From Tanytarsus gracilentus (Eukaryota > Arthropoda > Insecta > Diptera > Chironomidae), in NCBI GenBank assembly GCA_038502055.1, contig JAXRKN010000043.1, positions 5,890,001-5,954,000 on the forward strand: a stretch of DNA of 64,000 nt, written 5' to 3'. Each line of letters starts with the position of its first letter. Within the stretch, counting starts at the first letter, position 1. This document shows positions 31,195 through 43,800 of this stretch, in pieces. A program made the translations under genes and the position numbers. The notes under the pieces were generated by a model. The model saw only the letters and a list, made by a program, of their open reading frames with translations. It did no database searches and was not told where the DNA came from.

Positions 31195-32055
31195 ATTGTC
31201 ATCATCATCATCATCATTTTTTTTCTGTTAAAATTAACGTTCATTATTTTATAATTTTTACTCATTATTTTATAAAGATTTTCTTGATCATGTAGAAAAG
31301 TTTCATTTATTTCATATACCAAAGAGCAAGATATTTTTCATTGATATTCTTTTTTCTATGAGAAAATTCAAATAACATTCTCTCATCTTAAACTCTGTAG
31401 ATGCATTTTCATGATTTGATATCGAGTATAGTAGAGTTAGTCAATAATAAAAAGGAAAAAAGGGGTTTAATAGCAGCAAAAGAGTAACGAGGAATAGAGA
31501 CGACAAAAATAATTAACAAGCCATTTTAAGTACATATTATTTTTTTCTTCTAGATATATTCAAACTTTTGTTGTCACCGATATATTTTCCAAGGAATGAA
31601 TTGTAAATTTTATCTATAAATTATTCCTTCAAAAATTAATAAAATTTTAAAAGGCTCACAAAAAAAATTAAATTTTGGCCAATTTGAATCAAAAGATCAT
31701 TTAATGATGATGGTCGATTTACAAGCACAAAAACATATATAAATGTATATTTTTTTTAACAACAATTTTTAATAATGCCCCCTAAGAAAAAAAAACGTGT
31801 GTGTATGTCAAGCCGATAAATCACAAGATTTAAACCATCCATAATGATCTAATTGATTTTTCTTCTTTGTTTTAATCGCTAAAATATTGCAAGATTTTTT
31901 AATGTGTTTTGTGTGACACATTCTAAAATCATCATCTTTCTGTGTTGTTTTTTTTTATAAAAAAGGATATCGAGTATGTGTGGATATTTCTTTTTGCATT
32001 TTGTGAGTCGAGTCGGTGTGTTTATGTTGTTGCATGCAAAAAGAATAAGAGTTAC
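31195..32055. other. No gene seen; probable UBIAD1 3' UTR
   Basis: AT-rich sequence with a short (TCA)n run at 31198-31217. It contains no exon-like frame and lies downstream of the UBIAD1 stop. Confidence 0.5.
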
Positions 32056-33885
32056 TTAAATTCGAGATATTAATGGTAAGTGAGGTACACAACAGCAGGA
32101 CACGATGTACAGAAGGCCAAAGAAGAAATTGAGCTTTGCCGTTTGCCTTGGAACGCCTTGCAGTGTGTTCTCATTTCTAAATTGTTTTTCAATCTTAAAG
32201 GCGTGAGGTAGTGTAACGAGTGGCAGAAAAAACCAGAGTGATGACTTGAAGCTCAACACCACAAATATAATGTAGGGTGTAAAAAGAAGAAGCGCATATA
32301 GTACGTGTGATGCTGTCCGTCCAATAAGAATTGCCAATGTGATAATTCCAACTTTCTGATCACTCTCAGAGTCTCGAGTATTGTTGCTGTGCAAAATGGC
32401 CTCAGTGTTGAGTGCCAATGGAATTGCATAGTAGATTAGTGCCCAATTGATATTTCCAGTTTGCGACATGTAGGAGAAGATGACCGAGATTGGACCAAAA
32501 ATTATGAGAATTAACAGATCACCGAGCGCAATATATTTTAATCCAATGCCGCCGGTGTAGAGAAAAGATGAAGATAATCCGCCAAAGTAGACGAGAGCGA
32601 GATGTTCCATGCGAGCCGGTGAAAGCATCGCCAACAATATAAAGCCACAACATCCGATTGTGTAAAGCACTGCACCTAATGAAACCACCTTAAAAAAATA
32701 CGAGAAATATATTAGGATTTTTCTATTATTTTGTTGTAGCTAAAAGTGAGGAAAATTAACATTCAGAAAAAATTTAATTAGGGCACGAAAAAAAAAATCT
32801 CGCAAATCATTAATTAGCATTTTGAGTTATATGTTCTCTAAAAAAGTCTATTTAATGAGTACAAAATATTTTTCTGGACTTGAATCTTCACGTGCGTCTT
32901 TAAAGGTCATTAAAAAAATTGCTAACAAAAAAAAAACTCGATCGCATTTCCTCACTAAACAGACACGTGAATAACACTCACTTCTTCCTTGGTCAAGAGA
33001 TGATCAACCAATGTCCTATCGTCGGACTTTCGAGTGTCAATTCCTTTGACATAGTCAAAATACGTATTCACCAAATTACCCGCACAATGAACCGTTATGA
33101 TAATGAAGACATTCAAAATAAATATTATGAGACTAAAATCATGTTGAGTGGGTGTTCGATAAGAAATTGCAGCGCCTAAAAATAGACCAAAGAAAAGAAA
33201 AAAAAATTTAAAGTTATAAGTGAGACACAAAATGCACTTATTCAAGAGCGCGAGACAGAGAGAGAGAGTCGTCGCTCATGACGATAAAAACAGATGATTA
33301 TGAGACGGTGTGTATGGTAGTGATAATATCCATAGAGCATTAGACGTTAAAAAAAAGCAGAGTAGATTTTAATGAACTAATAAATAAAAGAACCAGTTTT
33401 TTGTGTGTATCAGCCACAAGGTTGTGAAGATGAGCATGTTATACTATCTTAACATATTTTTATGTACTCATATGTATATATATACACGGTGTGTAAATGG
33501 AGAGTGAGAGGGAAGATGAAATACGTAAAAAAAACGAAAGAAGAAAAAAAAATGAATGGAAAGATGTTTCCATCTTCGAACAGATCAGGAAGTGTGATCT
33601 CCGTCACATGAGATAGAATATCAAGTTCGTGTATTTATACATTCTAAGTTTGCGGATTCTCTCACCTAAGATCGTCGGAATTATGCTCGCTGACAATGAC
33701 CAGACTCGGAGGGCGATGAGATAGCTTTTGAGCTTTATCAAGACATTCCTATTGATTTTTTGATCGGACTTTTTTACACTGTTGACGTCTTCCGAGCTGA
33801 TGCTGCTACTATTATTACTAGTTCCGTTGCCATTTGAATTGCTGCGACTCCTTAATTCACTCGATGTTGTCATGTTTGTCTGCAT
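32056..33885 (-). CDS. heix: UBIAD1 prenyltransferase (heixuedian type)
   Basis: Exons 33885-33666, 33175-32982 and 32688-32056 give 348 aa. UBIAD1 is a multi-pass UbiA-family enzyme of ER/Golgi and mitochondria that makes menaquinone-4 (vitamin K2) from geranylgeranyl-PP. A Ser/Asn-rich cytosolic N-terminus (residues 1-45) precedes LKSYLIALRVWSLSASIIPTILG. The first Asp-rich prenyl-diphosphate motif is NLVNTYFDYVKGID, followed by the conserved SDDRTLVDHLL. The second is NNTRDSESDQKVGI. About eight hydrophobic helices can be counted. The Drosophila orthologue is heix. Intron 1 (490 nt) is purine-rich with no coding signal. Confidence 0.92.
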
Positions 33886-35906
33886 GATACGATATCTCGC
33901 ACTAATTCACTCGCTGATATGATCAACTAAAAAATAAAGTTCTAATAAAAGCTCGCTGACGACGACAACAACAGCAGCACCTCAGCGATCAGTGATGATA
34001 AATCTGCTTTTCTCTCTCTTCTTCTTATTGTTCTTTCTCGTTCCCTCACACAATTCTCTTAAATATGCACACAAAAAAATTATCACACAAAATTCACGGC
34101 AATTTCCAGTCAGCACATCACTTTTTCCTCGATATTCTTCTACACATTCCGCTTGCGGAGCCAATGACAGTAATTTTTTGTTTACTTTGCTCCTTAATAT
34201 CTCATTAAATTACCACGAAGCTTTTCTTTAAATTAATCTCTCTTCTTCGCAATTTTAAACTCACTTATTGCCCTCCAACTCGTGGTTATTTCCCCTCAAA
34301 ATATCCAAAGGGTAAAACAACTAAAGTGAAAATGTTTTTTTGAATTTTTATCTAACGGAAATTTTTAAAATTTTAGTAAAAATCGAAAATAAATTTTTAA
34401 ACTTCAATTCAACATCATTTTGATGAGGAAATAAGGGAAAACTAAAAATTCTTCTTTTTTATTTTTCAACTTTCATTTTTATGCTTCTCTTAAGAAAAAT
34501 TAAAAATTATTCTTGAATTCTTGATTTCTTGATCTCCAAATAATCGATCTGCAGTAAAATGTAAAAAAAAATAAAATTCACTCTTAACTTCACCTATATA
34601 AGGTGCGATACTTACATTTTATAAATAAATAAACGCGGCTACTTATGACTATTTAAATAAATCATGCTAATAAACTACTACAATATTTATTCAGAGTTAT
34701 TGTGAGCTCCAAAAATTGTCGCATTCCATGAAAATTGTAAGAAAAGTCCACAGCATATATTTCATATTTCAATGTTCACTTAATTGCAGATTTACGTGCA
34801 ATCACTAAAGTGGATTATTATTCAGTTATCCATATACTAATTCACACTAACGAGGCTCATTCATTTAGCTCATAATTAACATCAATGACTTGTTCGTACG
34901 CCCCTCTGACAAGTGGGTTGGCTCGCACCCATATATTTTAATTGAATTATAATCACACGATAGCGCTACGCATAAATGCACTATAATTCAAGTTTAATGT
35001 TACAATTCAAACGATCGTTTACACGCTTGATCTTCGCGAAGCTAGCACGAAAGGAAATTATGTAAGGTAAGAAGAAAAACGTGCTGAGATGATAAAAATA
35101 AATCCAGCAACTTTGATGACATTTTTTGCGATATTACAGCATAGTGAAAAGTGCAAATGTTAGGGGATTGTACGGCGGTGAAGTCAGTTTAAAAAATCAA
35201 AGAAATTCCAGGAAACTTTGAGCGAAAATTTTCGTTAAAAAATATCACAAATTTATTTCCAATTATTTAAAAATTTAATCACATCCAAATTCATCCCATG
35301 AAAGCGAGAGTAAACATATTCATAATGCTTAAGAAAGCAGCATTTTTTAATGACAAGTCACTAGAGAAGGAGATGCGCATGAAGAAGATGAAGAAGGAGG
35401 GAATTTGCAATGACAAAAATTTAATTTTACTTTTCATGGAAACTCGTTTCCGCAGAGAGTCTAGTAGTAATCGCGAGAGAGAGTGCAAGTAATGCACCTA
35501 CTTTTTTGTTACTATTGTATAATACTCGCATGCTCTATTGGCATAGTCACTCTAACGAGTTTTAATCGCGAAAAAAATTGAAAGCCTCTTTTCCAGTTGG
35601 AAATTTCGCGAGTCTGCCAGACTATCGCTTGAAGTGAATTGGTTTTTACGCGAATTGAATTTTTTTATATTAAAAAATCGAGTTTTCCTCTAACATAACG
35701 AAAAGTGTCTGGTGAGTCGGGATTGGAAATGAAATTGTGTTGAATTTATTATTGGGATTCGCAGTAATCAACTCTTTAGTTGACTCTTAAGCTTCACGTG
35801 GTGCAGACCTGATTAATAAGATTTTTTTAACAGGCCGATGAAAAAATAAGAGATAAAAAGCATTTGCATAAAGTTTTTAATCTTCATTCTCAATCCTCAA
35901 TTCCTC
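33886..35906. other. Intergenic region, UBIAD1 / secreted-protein gene
   Basis: Two kilobases that must contain the UBIAD1 promoter on the left and that of the 35907 gene on the right. Small frames at 33992-34231 and 35298-35492 look random. A GACAAGTGGGTT word at 34908 resembles the right end of the 15429-16242 element over 10 bases only, too little to call a relic. Confidence 0.5.
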
Positions 35907-36614
35907 ATGTATTTAGTGCCATTAGCAACAAGTGTCGGGAAGTTTTTGGGAACTAAAATGGGTTTGAGATTGTTGCTTCTTCTCGTTGTTGGACTTGGTG
36001 CTCTCTATGCGATTCATCTCCTTGCTCAGGATTACATGAAATTGACTGCTGGGCAAGCTGCAGGTTAGTGTTAAAAAAATTTGTGAAGCTTTCACGTGTT
36101 GTGTGTTAAAAATTAATTAACTTTTAATTGAAAAAATTGCTATTGCTTTCAATTAATTTCTCGACTTCACACTTCAGCACGTTTCCTGCTGGGCAAAAGA
36201 GACATAGCGAACGCGAATCGAAATATAACAAAAGAAGAAATTGAATTTGAGCAGAAAATCGACTGGGACAATGTGCTCAAGCGAGATCCATTCAATTGTG
36301 CCTTATCGCTCGTGTGTCAACTGTCTGCAGGCGCTGAGAAGAAAAATGAAGAGGCGAATAATATTTATGAATTTTTATCGTGAGTAAATTTTGTAAAATA
36401 ACTCCACGTGGCTACAAAATAATAAAATTCCAGAAACTCAATTGATCATGTCAAAGTACCAAAGAAACTGAGAAAAGCATTCGAGCAGGGCCATAAGTAC
36501 AACAAGAACAAGGAAAAGGACTATGAGAAGTGCTACAAGGACTATTTAATGTGTCCATATTCCGCGAGAACGATGATAAAAATCATCACGTTCAACAAGG
36601 CGGTGTTCGGCTAG
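35907..36614 (+). CDS. Small insect-type secreted or membrane-anchored protein, unknown function
   Basis: Exons 35907-36063, 36178-36379 and 36434-36614 give 179 aa. The N-terminus holds one strong hydrophobic segment (LRLLLLLVVGLGALYAIHLL, from an internal Met at 35958), a signal peptide or anchor. The mature part is charged and helical with four cysteines in two pairs: DPFNCALSLVCQ and KDYEKCYKDYLMCPYSARTMIKI. I have seen this C-x5-C ... C-x7-C-PYSA arrangement in uncharacterised insect proteins, but I cannot name a family with confidence. The short length, the leader and the disulphide-like spacing suggest an extracellular role. Starting at the internal Met would give 162 aa and a cleaner signal peptide. 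AATAAA follows at 36770. Confidence 0.75.
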
Positions 36615-36769
36615 ACATAAATCAATGTGCGTTATAGAGCAAGCGAACTGATGTAATTGCGCATGAAGATTTGAAAATAGTCACGCAAGTATTTTTTATA
36701 GACTTTAAAATGCATTAAGAAGATTAGATAACAAACAACATAAATGTAAGCTCACTTTTTTTTATTACG

Positions 36770-36775
36770 AATAAA
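36770..36775 (+). terminator. Poly(A) signal of the small secreted-protein gene
   Basis: AATAAA lies 156 nt after the stop, preceded by a T-rich stretch. It is the first canonical signal downstream. Confidence 0.5.
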
Positions 36776-37891
36776 TGTTTATCATTTTTGCCATATCGAA
36801 TGTCCACTTTATGATTTTTTAACGCAATTCGATTTTATTACAGGAAGCAAGAAAAACTCGATCTTAATTTAAAATTTCCTGAAAATTTTTAAAATATTTT
36901 ATAGAAAAGATTTTTTCATAGCCAACAATATTTTTTTATTTTATCTTTCACTTTCAGCATGATAATAATTTTCATCATTTAATTAATTTTAAGTATAACT
37001 AAAACACTTTTTTCCTCATATCATAAGACTTTTCTTTGCTGTTGATTTTAACTTTAAAGTTCATTCTTACTACTATCAAGTTACATATCAGTATTATATA
37101 TTTCTGCATTCACAAAAGAAAAATCAAGGAAATGCTAATGACTTTTATATCAGAGGACCGTTTTTTTAAAAACCTAATTAAAGAAAAATCAACAAAAGGG
37201 AAAAATTTCAAAGTCAAACTTTTCTATCACTTTCGACTTTGAATTAAACGCTACGCATGCTCGCATAAATTATTTTAATATTGCATATATTTTTTTAAGG
37301 AATCAGCCATATCCCATTTAACAGTTAATCATGTGTGTTTAGTAAATTTTTTATGGGGTCGCATGGTGAGTGTGTGTATGTGTGTTTATCGATTAAATAT
37401 CTTCATTATGGATTAACAACATTAACAGCGTTTATAAGTAATCATCGGGGAATATTTTTTCGTTTAGCGATGATTGTATAAGTTTATGAAAGATGAGCGA
37501 TTAAAGTGAAAATTAAGTTGATATCAAATGTGTTAAAGATTAAATATAGTTTTTTTAAAGATTATCATCATTTTCGTTATTATCATTTTTTAGTATTTTT
37601 TTTAAGTCATATATAATTTTTTATGATTTTAATTTCGAAGAAAAAGGAGAGAAAAGAGAAAAATGCATGAATGGTTTTTTAAAAAAGTCTGATATTTTTA
37701 AAGAATTTTTGATTAAACATCGAAAGTTTTAAAAATGTTTGAAAGGATACAAAAAATTGTCTTCACTATCCTCTTAAAATGTTTTTTTTTCATGAATTAT
37801 CAGGAGGGAAGAAGAATCGTTTACAATTTTTTTTCTCCATTAAATGTGTTCTTGTTAAAAATCACTATCAATCTTTTCTGAAATCACTTGC
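36776..37891. other. No gene seen; probable DmX 3' UTR
   Basis: AT-rich DNA between a plus-strand gene end and the DmX stop on the minus strand. Part of it must be the DmX 3' UTR. I see no coding signal. Confidence 0.5.
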
Positions 37892-40800
37892 TTAATATAT
37901 TGAATTAACAATAGTGTCACGATCGGGAAGTGAGCGAACTTTCATGGAACCATCGGCTCCGCACGAGAACATTCGACCGCCTTGATCGATGAAAATTTGA
38001 GTGACACCTTGACCGGTGTGCTTGAAGAAGCTACTGTGTTTATGTTCTCCCGGATAGAAGAAAAGCGGTGTATTTGTAGACGCTGGCAGTGCCCAAATCT
38101 GTGTGAAAATTATTTATGTCAACAACCTGAATGTAAAGCAAATATTTATATATTTACCTTTATATCACCATCAGCCGAACCCGTCACAAAGATTTCTTCA
38201 TGTGGATCGATCGCCAGACATTTTATGGCATTATCATGAGCCTGTGAGACAATATTTTTGGTTAATAAATAAATAAGTAAAATTTAATAGTTTACCTGGA
38301 AGCGATAACGAAGTGTCCTCTGCCGAACGTCAAAAATGCAAACATCACCTTTTTTGCCAGCTGATATAAGCAATTGATGTTGCGGAGCGTAAGCTAAGCT
38401 AGAGGCACCTTGATCATGGCATGCGAATGCTGTTAAAAAAGAAATTATTTGATTGTAAGAAAAATTTAAAAATTATTTATCTTACATGAAACCATTGCTT
38501 TCTTTGCCGGTAAAAGTGTATCCCAAATTGCTACATTTTTACTTTCAGAACTGTGACCGGCTGTGAAAAATGTTAAATTGTTAAAAAATAATAACAAAAT
38601 TTATAACTGAAAATTACCTGTTGCAACTAAGCTGCACGAACCGAGGAATACAAAATCGGAGATGAGTTTGTTATGACATTCATGTGTCTGTAATAGTTTT
38701 AAAAATGAATAAAAATTATTTAACAAGTTGAGCATGAAATCTTACAAAGAATGCTCTGTTGCACGTTGACGCAAGACCCGCTTGCCACAAACTTAATTTT
38801 CCATCGCCATCAGCAATTCCAAATTTATTTCCATGTTGAGAGAATCTGCATCTCGTTACTGTTTAAAAAATATCAGTTAGTTTTTTATTTAAATTGAGTT
38901 TTATGATAATCACCTTTCGCAAAAGTTCCGGGAGGGCGAGGAGTACAAACGGCCTGCTGATGACCCCACTCCCACATTTGAACCGATCCATCTTGAGCGC
39001 CAGTAATGTACAATGGCATCAATGGATGGGCACTCATTCGTTTGATATTGTCAATTTTGTGTTTTAATACCTGGTAATTAAAAATTTTATTTAATTGAAA
39101 AATTCTTAAAATAATTAACAACCAAAAATTAATGAGTGGAAAAAATAAAACATTTCATAAATAGCGAAACCAAAAATTTGTTGTAGCAAAACGAAAAAGG
39201 CGACATTTAAAAATTATTTGAAATCAATACCGGTCTCAAAAAGTGCTTTGATCGATCTATGATGTATTTGCAATATCTTGCATCATGACTTCCGGGAAAC
39301 ACTGCACCCTTAATCTATTGGTTAAGTGAATTTAATGCATCGACATAAATTTAGATTAATATTTATATATTTTTTTGGACATTTAACAGTACAAACAGGC
39401 AACGAGCATTTTTTCATTGGTAAGCATTGAATGGAAGAGAGAAGAAAATATGCACAAGAATTAGAGAGATGAAAATGAGTCAGGTTATATGCTGCGTATC
39501 GATAGTAAAATTTCTTCTAATTTATTTTTCAGAAGAAACTTTACCTTCAGTTAATTTTTTTTTCAGGCAAATTGTCACAAACAAATTTATGCACACACAA
39601 ACATATTCTTGTGAGCTATGTGTGATGCCTGTGAGATATTTAATATTAATTTAATAAAACTCACTATAGAGGCACCGCGTCCCGATTGTGGAGCCATACC
39701 TGGCTGCGGACTGATCGGCATTGGCGTTTGCTGCAAATTCTGTGCTTGATTTGTTGCAGCAGATCTGATAAAAAATTTAATTAATAATTTTTTTCAAAGC
39801 GTTCCGTATATCTCACTTTTCAACGCCAGCCGCATGAATAACAAGAAAACCACTCGATGGCATTGTATCGACATCTCTTGCTAAATTTAAAATGTCCAAT
39901 TCACACTCGTCTTCAAGCCAATTTGGAGATTCGAGCAGAAGGGAAATGTCAATTTCCTGCAAATCTTTTGGCGTTGCGAGTGCCATCATTCCACCGCTGA
40001 TGTGATTCAAGCAGAAAGCAGAAATTGCCTCTTGATCTTTATGAATAATTCTAACGGGTTCGAGGAGTTGTTGATGATTTTGTTCCTTATTAGCCGAGGC
40101 TGAAAGATTTACGTTAACATCACTGTGCTGCGAGAAATCAACAACTGAATTAGAGACGGATGGAACGTTGATGGTAGTGACTGGTTGACTGGCACTGGCC
40201 GATGTTGTTTCGAAAGTGAAGGTCTTGCGTTTACCGAAGATTGCTCGAATAAAGACATCTTGACACACCTCTTGGCGCACCATGAAACTCCATAGACGCC
40301 GGCTTGGACCAGCTGAAGCGGCACTTGGGCTAAAAGGTGTGTTGTTTTTATCGAGCAGTGTTCTGTATTTATTAAGAGCCGGTCCTTTCGTATCGTCCTC
40401 AACGAAGCAGCCTGTAATAATTTTACTTCAAATTATTTCCTAAAAACTAGGTAAAATCATTTACCTGGAATAAAATCAGCCGTCGCTGGTCCTCGATTTT
40501 CTAGTTCGTCCTTTAATAAATCTTGCCAAATGGCCATTGATCTCAAAGTTCCGTGTATAAGAGGACTACAAACGGGTAGTTCTTGCAATTCTAAACCAGC
40601 GACGCTAATGAATTGATGAAGTTGATTTTGACAGTGTTTAAGAATGGCCAACCGAAGGATGTACCATGAAAGTGAATTTGGATTTAAATGTTCAGTATTA
40701 TCTTTCTTGTGTTTTTTAATTGCCATGGCTGCTTGCAATTTCTTCGGATCATTGCTTAATGGATCATTAAAGACATCTTCATCGTCGTCATCGTCGTCGA

Positions 40801-43800
40801 GATCAGAAACGGCGGAATCTGCTGAATCGTAATCATCCTCATTTTTATCGCCCATTCGCATTGGTTTCGTTAGGAAATAACTGACCATTGACATCTCAGG
40901 TGGCACAAATTGTTCACGATAAGTTGGCTTATCTTCCTTCATATTCGACGAGCTCTGCTGACTTCCAAACTGGCCCAAAATTTTCATATTTAACTTTACA
41001 CGATGTTTGGTGATTGACGTCACGGTATTCCACATAGTTCCGCTCGCATCGCTCTCTGTAGTTGTATCGGTGCTTTGCTGTTGCTGTAACTGCTGTTGAA
41101 CCATTTGCTGAGCTGCCTGAACATGCGAAGTCGCCTTTCTCAAAAGTTTTTTGACGCCTCCACCATAAAGTAATGCCCATGTTGAGTCGGTGAATTTTTG
41201 ACCCACCAACCGATAGAGAATGTGGCAATCACAAGTCGACAATGCGTAAACCAGAAGTGATGTGTACGATGCAATGAAAGCCTAAACATTATATAAAAAT
41301 TAGATAAAAAATTATATTGTCCGTCCGAGTTTGTCTTTGAAGTGGTGAGAAATTAAGTGAAAAGGTTCAATATAAAAAAAGAAGTCATAACTCACCTCGC
41401 TCAATAAAACATTGAGTCTCGGCGTATCCTCATCCTTTTCTCTCGCCAACAAAGCCCTCAAATTAGTAACTCCAGGCCATTTAGCTGGCGGTGTGCTTAC
41501 AGATATCGGTTCATCTGTCGAATACTTTCTTCTTCTCGTGTGAGCAGCAGCATTTGCCATCAAGTGTGTACTCCGACAGCTTGCATTTAGCTTAGCGATT
41601 GTTTCCATTCCGGGTGAATGGCATTCATTTGATGATAGTTGTTTAACACTAAAAGTATCAGAATCACAGAGCGATTGATAGATGCAAGCTGAAAGTGCCA
41701 CCGATAAGTCTCGCAATATGAAGACATCCGACGTGTGAGGATCATTCATTCCAACGGGTGGACCTCTCAGTTCTACAATTGTCTGAAGCATGTCACTGGT
41801 TTGTTGTTGAAGATATCGAATGGGATCGGCTATGACAGTTTTATTGCCAGCAACGCATGCACTCAACAAAGGTAGGGTGGTTGGGAATGGAAGTGGACTT
41901 AGCAGCTGTTGTTGTGTCTTTTCTTGTTGAAGTTCTTGAAGTAAAAGGACTAATTCCATTCGAACCGATGCCAAACCTCCACCCGAAGCTCCATGAAGTG
42001 AACAATAGCTTAAGAGTGTCCTCAACAGAGTTTCATTTGCTTTCAACCATCTTTTCCTTTTCGCTGCACGGGCAACTTTAGCCTCGAAATCATGTTTTTC
42101 TTGAAGAAGAATCTCGTGAAGTGTTGGTCGCTCATGATGGAATTTACTGGCCATGAGAGGTGTTTCATGAGTACTCTCAGCTCCCGCATCTTCGAGCGTT
42201 ACATTTGAACTATCGCCACTATCGTTAGTACTGTAATTACACAATTGTTTAAGAGCTTCTACTTCCCGCTCAAGCCACACGTATAATTGATATCTCAGCT
42301 GACCACCATCGACTTCGAAGCCAGTTGCCAGTGTGGACAGTTCTTCCATGAGAATTTTGAGGCATGCAATGAATTTCAGCTGCTGTGCCATAATGTCCAA
42401 CTGACCAGTACTCTCACTCTCATCAACATTTTTGGTATTATCTAACTCTTCCTTCTTCTCAGCGCCGTCCATTTTCATGCCCAAACCATCATCATCACTA
42501 TCGTCCTTTTCTTCTTCATCCCAAACGATTTTGAATGCATCGTCCGATTGGTTTGTAATCGGCGCACCCCAGTCGAGACTATCGGCCGTTTGTCCCCAAT
42601 CAAGCGTTCCCGTCGCAATAAGATTTGATTGTGTATCCACTTTAGTTGCTGCCGTACTTACACTAATATTGTCATCACTTTCATTTACATCCGTATCTAT
42701 AACTTTGGTGGGTAATTTACTTAGAACTTCTAACGCTAATGCTGGACAGCCAGCTTTAAAATGTCCGTGTGCAGTTGTAAAATAAAGTTGTCTCTCCAAA
42801 GGAGTAAAACCAAAGTCTTCTAAGTGCAATTGTTTATCGTTCGTCATTGTGCTTGATTTGTTTTTCGCGCTTTGACCCATCATCGTCGTTGACATGCTAT
42901 CGGTGCGTGTTAAACCACCCGAACCGCCAAAACTAAAGCCACTCAGCACAACTTGATTTTTCTTCTTCTCTTGAGCAGTTGTGGCAATGTGTTGCCTAAT
43001 GATGAGTGGATGAGTCCTTAAATACACGTAGAAATTGAATACATTTGGATTAGCTGTAGTTGCTGAATGTGAATTGCCTATGTGATGGAATTCAGGATGT
43101 AAAAGAGGATCTTCGTCGTCATATGCTTTATGAAGAATTCCTGCACCGTTTTGCAATAATGTTGATAATGCTCCCGTATGATCTTTTAATATCCACAATG
43201 ACATTGATCTCAGGAATGGATCTGGATGAGCCCTGTCGAGATCTTGATTTTCACCATTTTTATCACTTCCAAGTATCTCTTCGTAGAGAAGTTTCTTATA
43301 AGTCGGTGGTGTGTTGTCGTGTTCGCCCTCATAAAGTCTCGCAATAATCAATGCCAATTGAAGATCATCGAGTTTATTTAGACAAACTTCGATGGCATCG
43401 TTTAAGCTTCCGGCAAGAAGGAAAAATGCAACGGCATGTTCAAATCTCTGCTTACCAAGCAATGCAAACGCATTTTTCAATGCCGCCTTTCTCCATCGAT
43501 CTTCAGCAAAATTATTAGCGAAAAATGCAGTCATTTTATCGTCACGCTTATTCTTATACAATCCCCACACGACAGACTTCTTTTTCATGGCTATATAAAA
43601 GAGTGCGGCATCGAGGGGATCTTGTTGACGTTGAAATGCCGATTTTGCAAGTTTCTCCACACACGTCTTAAGTAGTGTTTGATTTCTCAACCACCATCCA
43701 ACACCTAACTCTCTTAATGTTGCCCACTTGACTTGTCCTTTCGCATAATTCGGGATCAAGTTCAAGAGATCTTCTTCACTCTCAGAATGGAATGCCCATG

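Noticed and set aside
34908..34932. Relic of the 15429-16242 element
   Set aside because: Similarity is limited to about 10 contiguous bases plus scattered matches, within chance in 64 kb.
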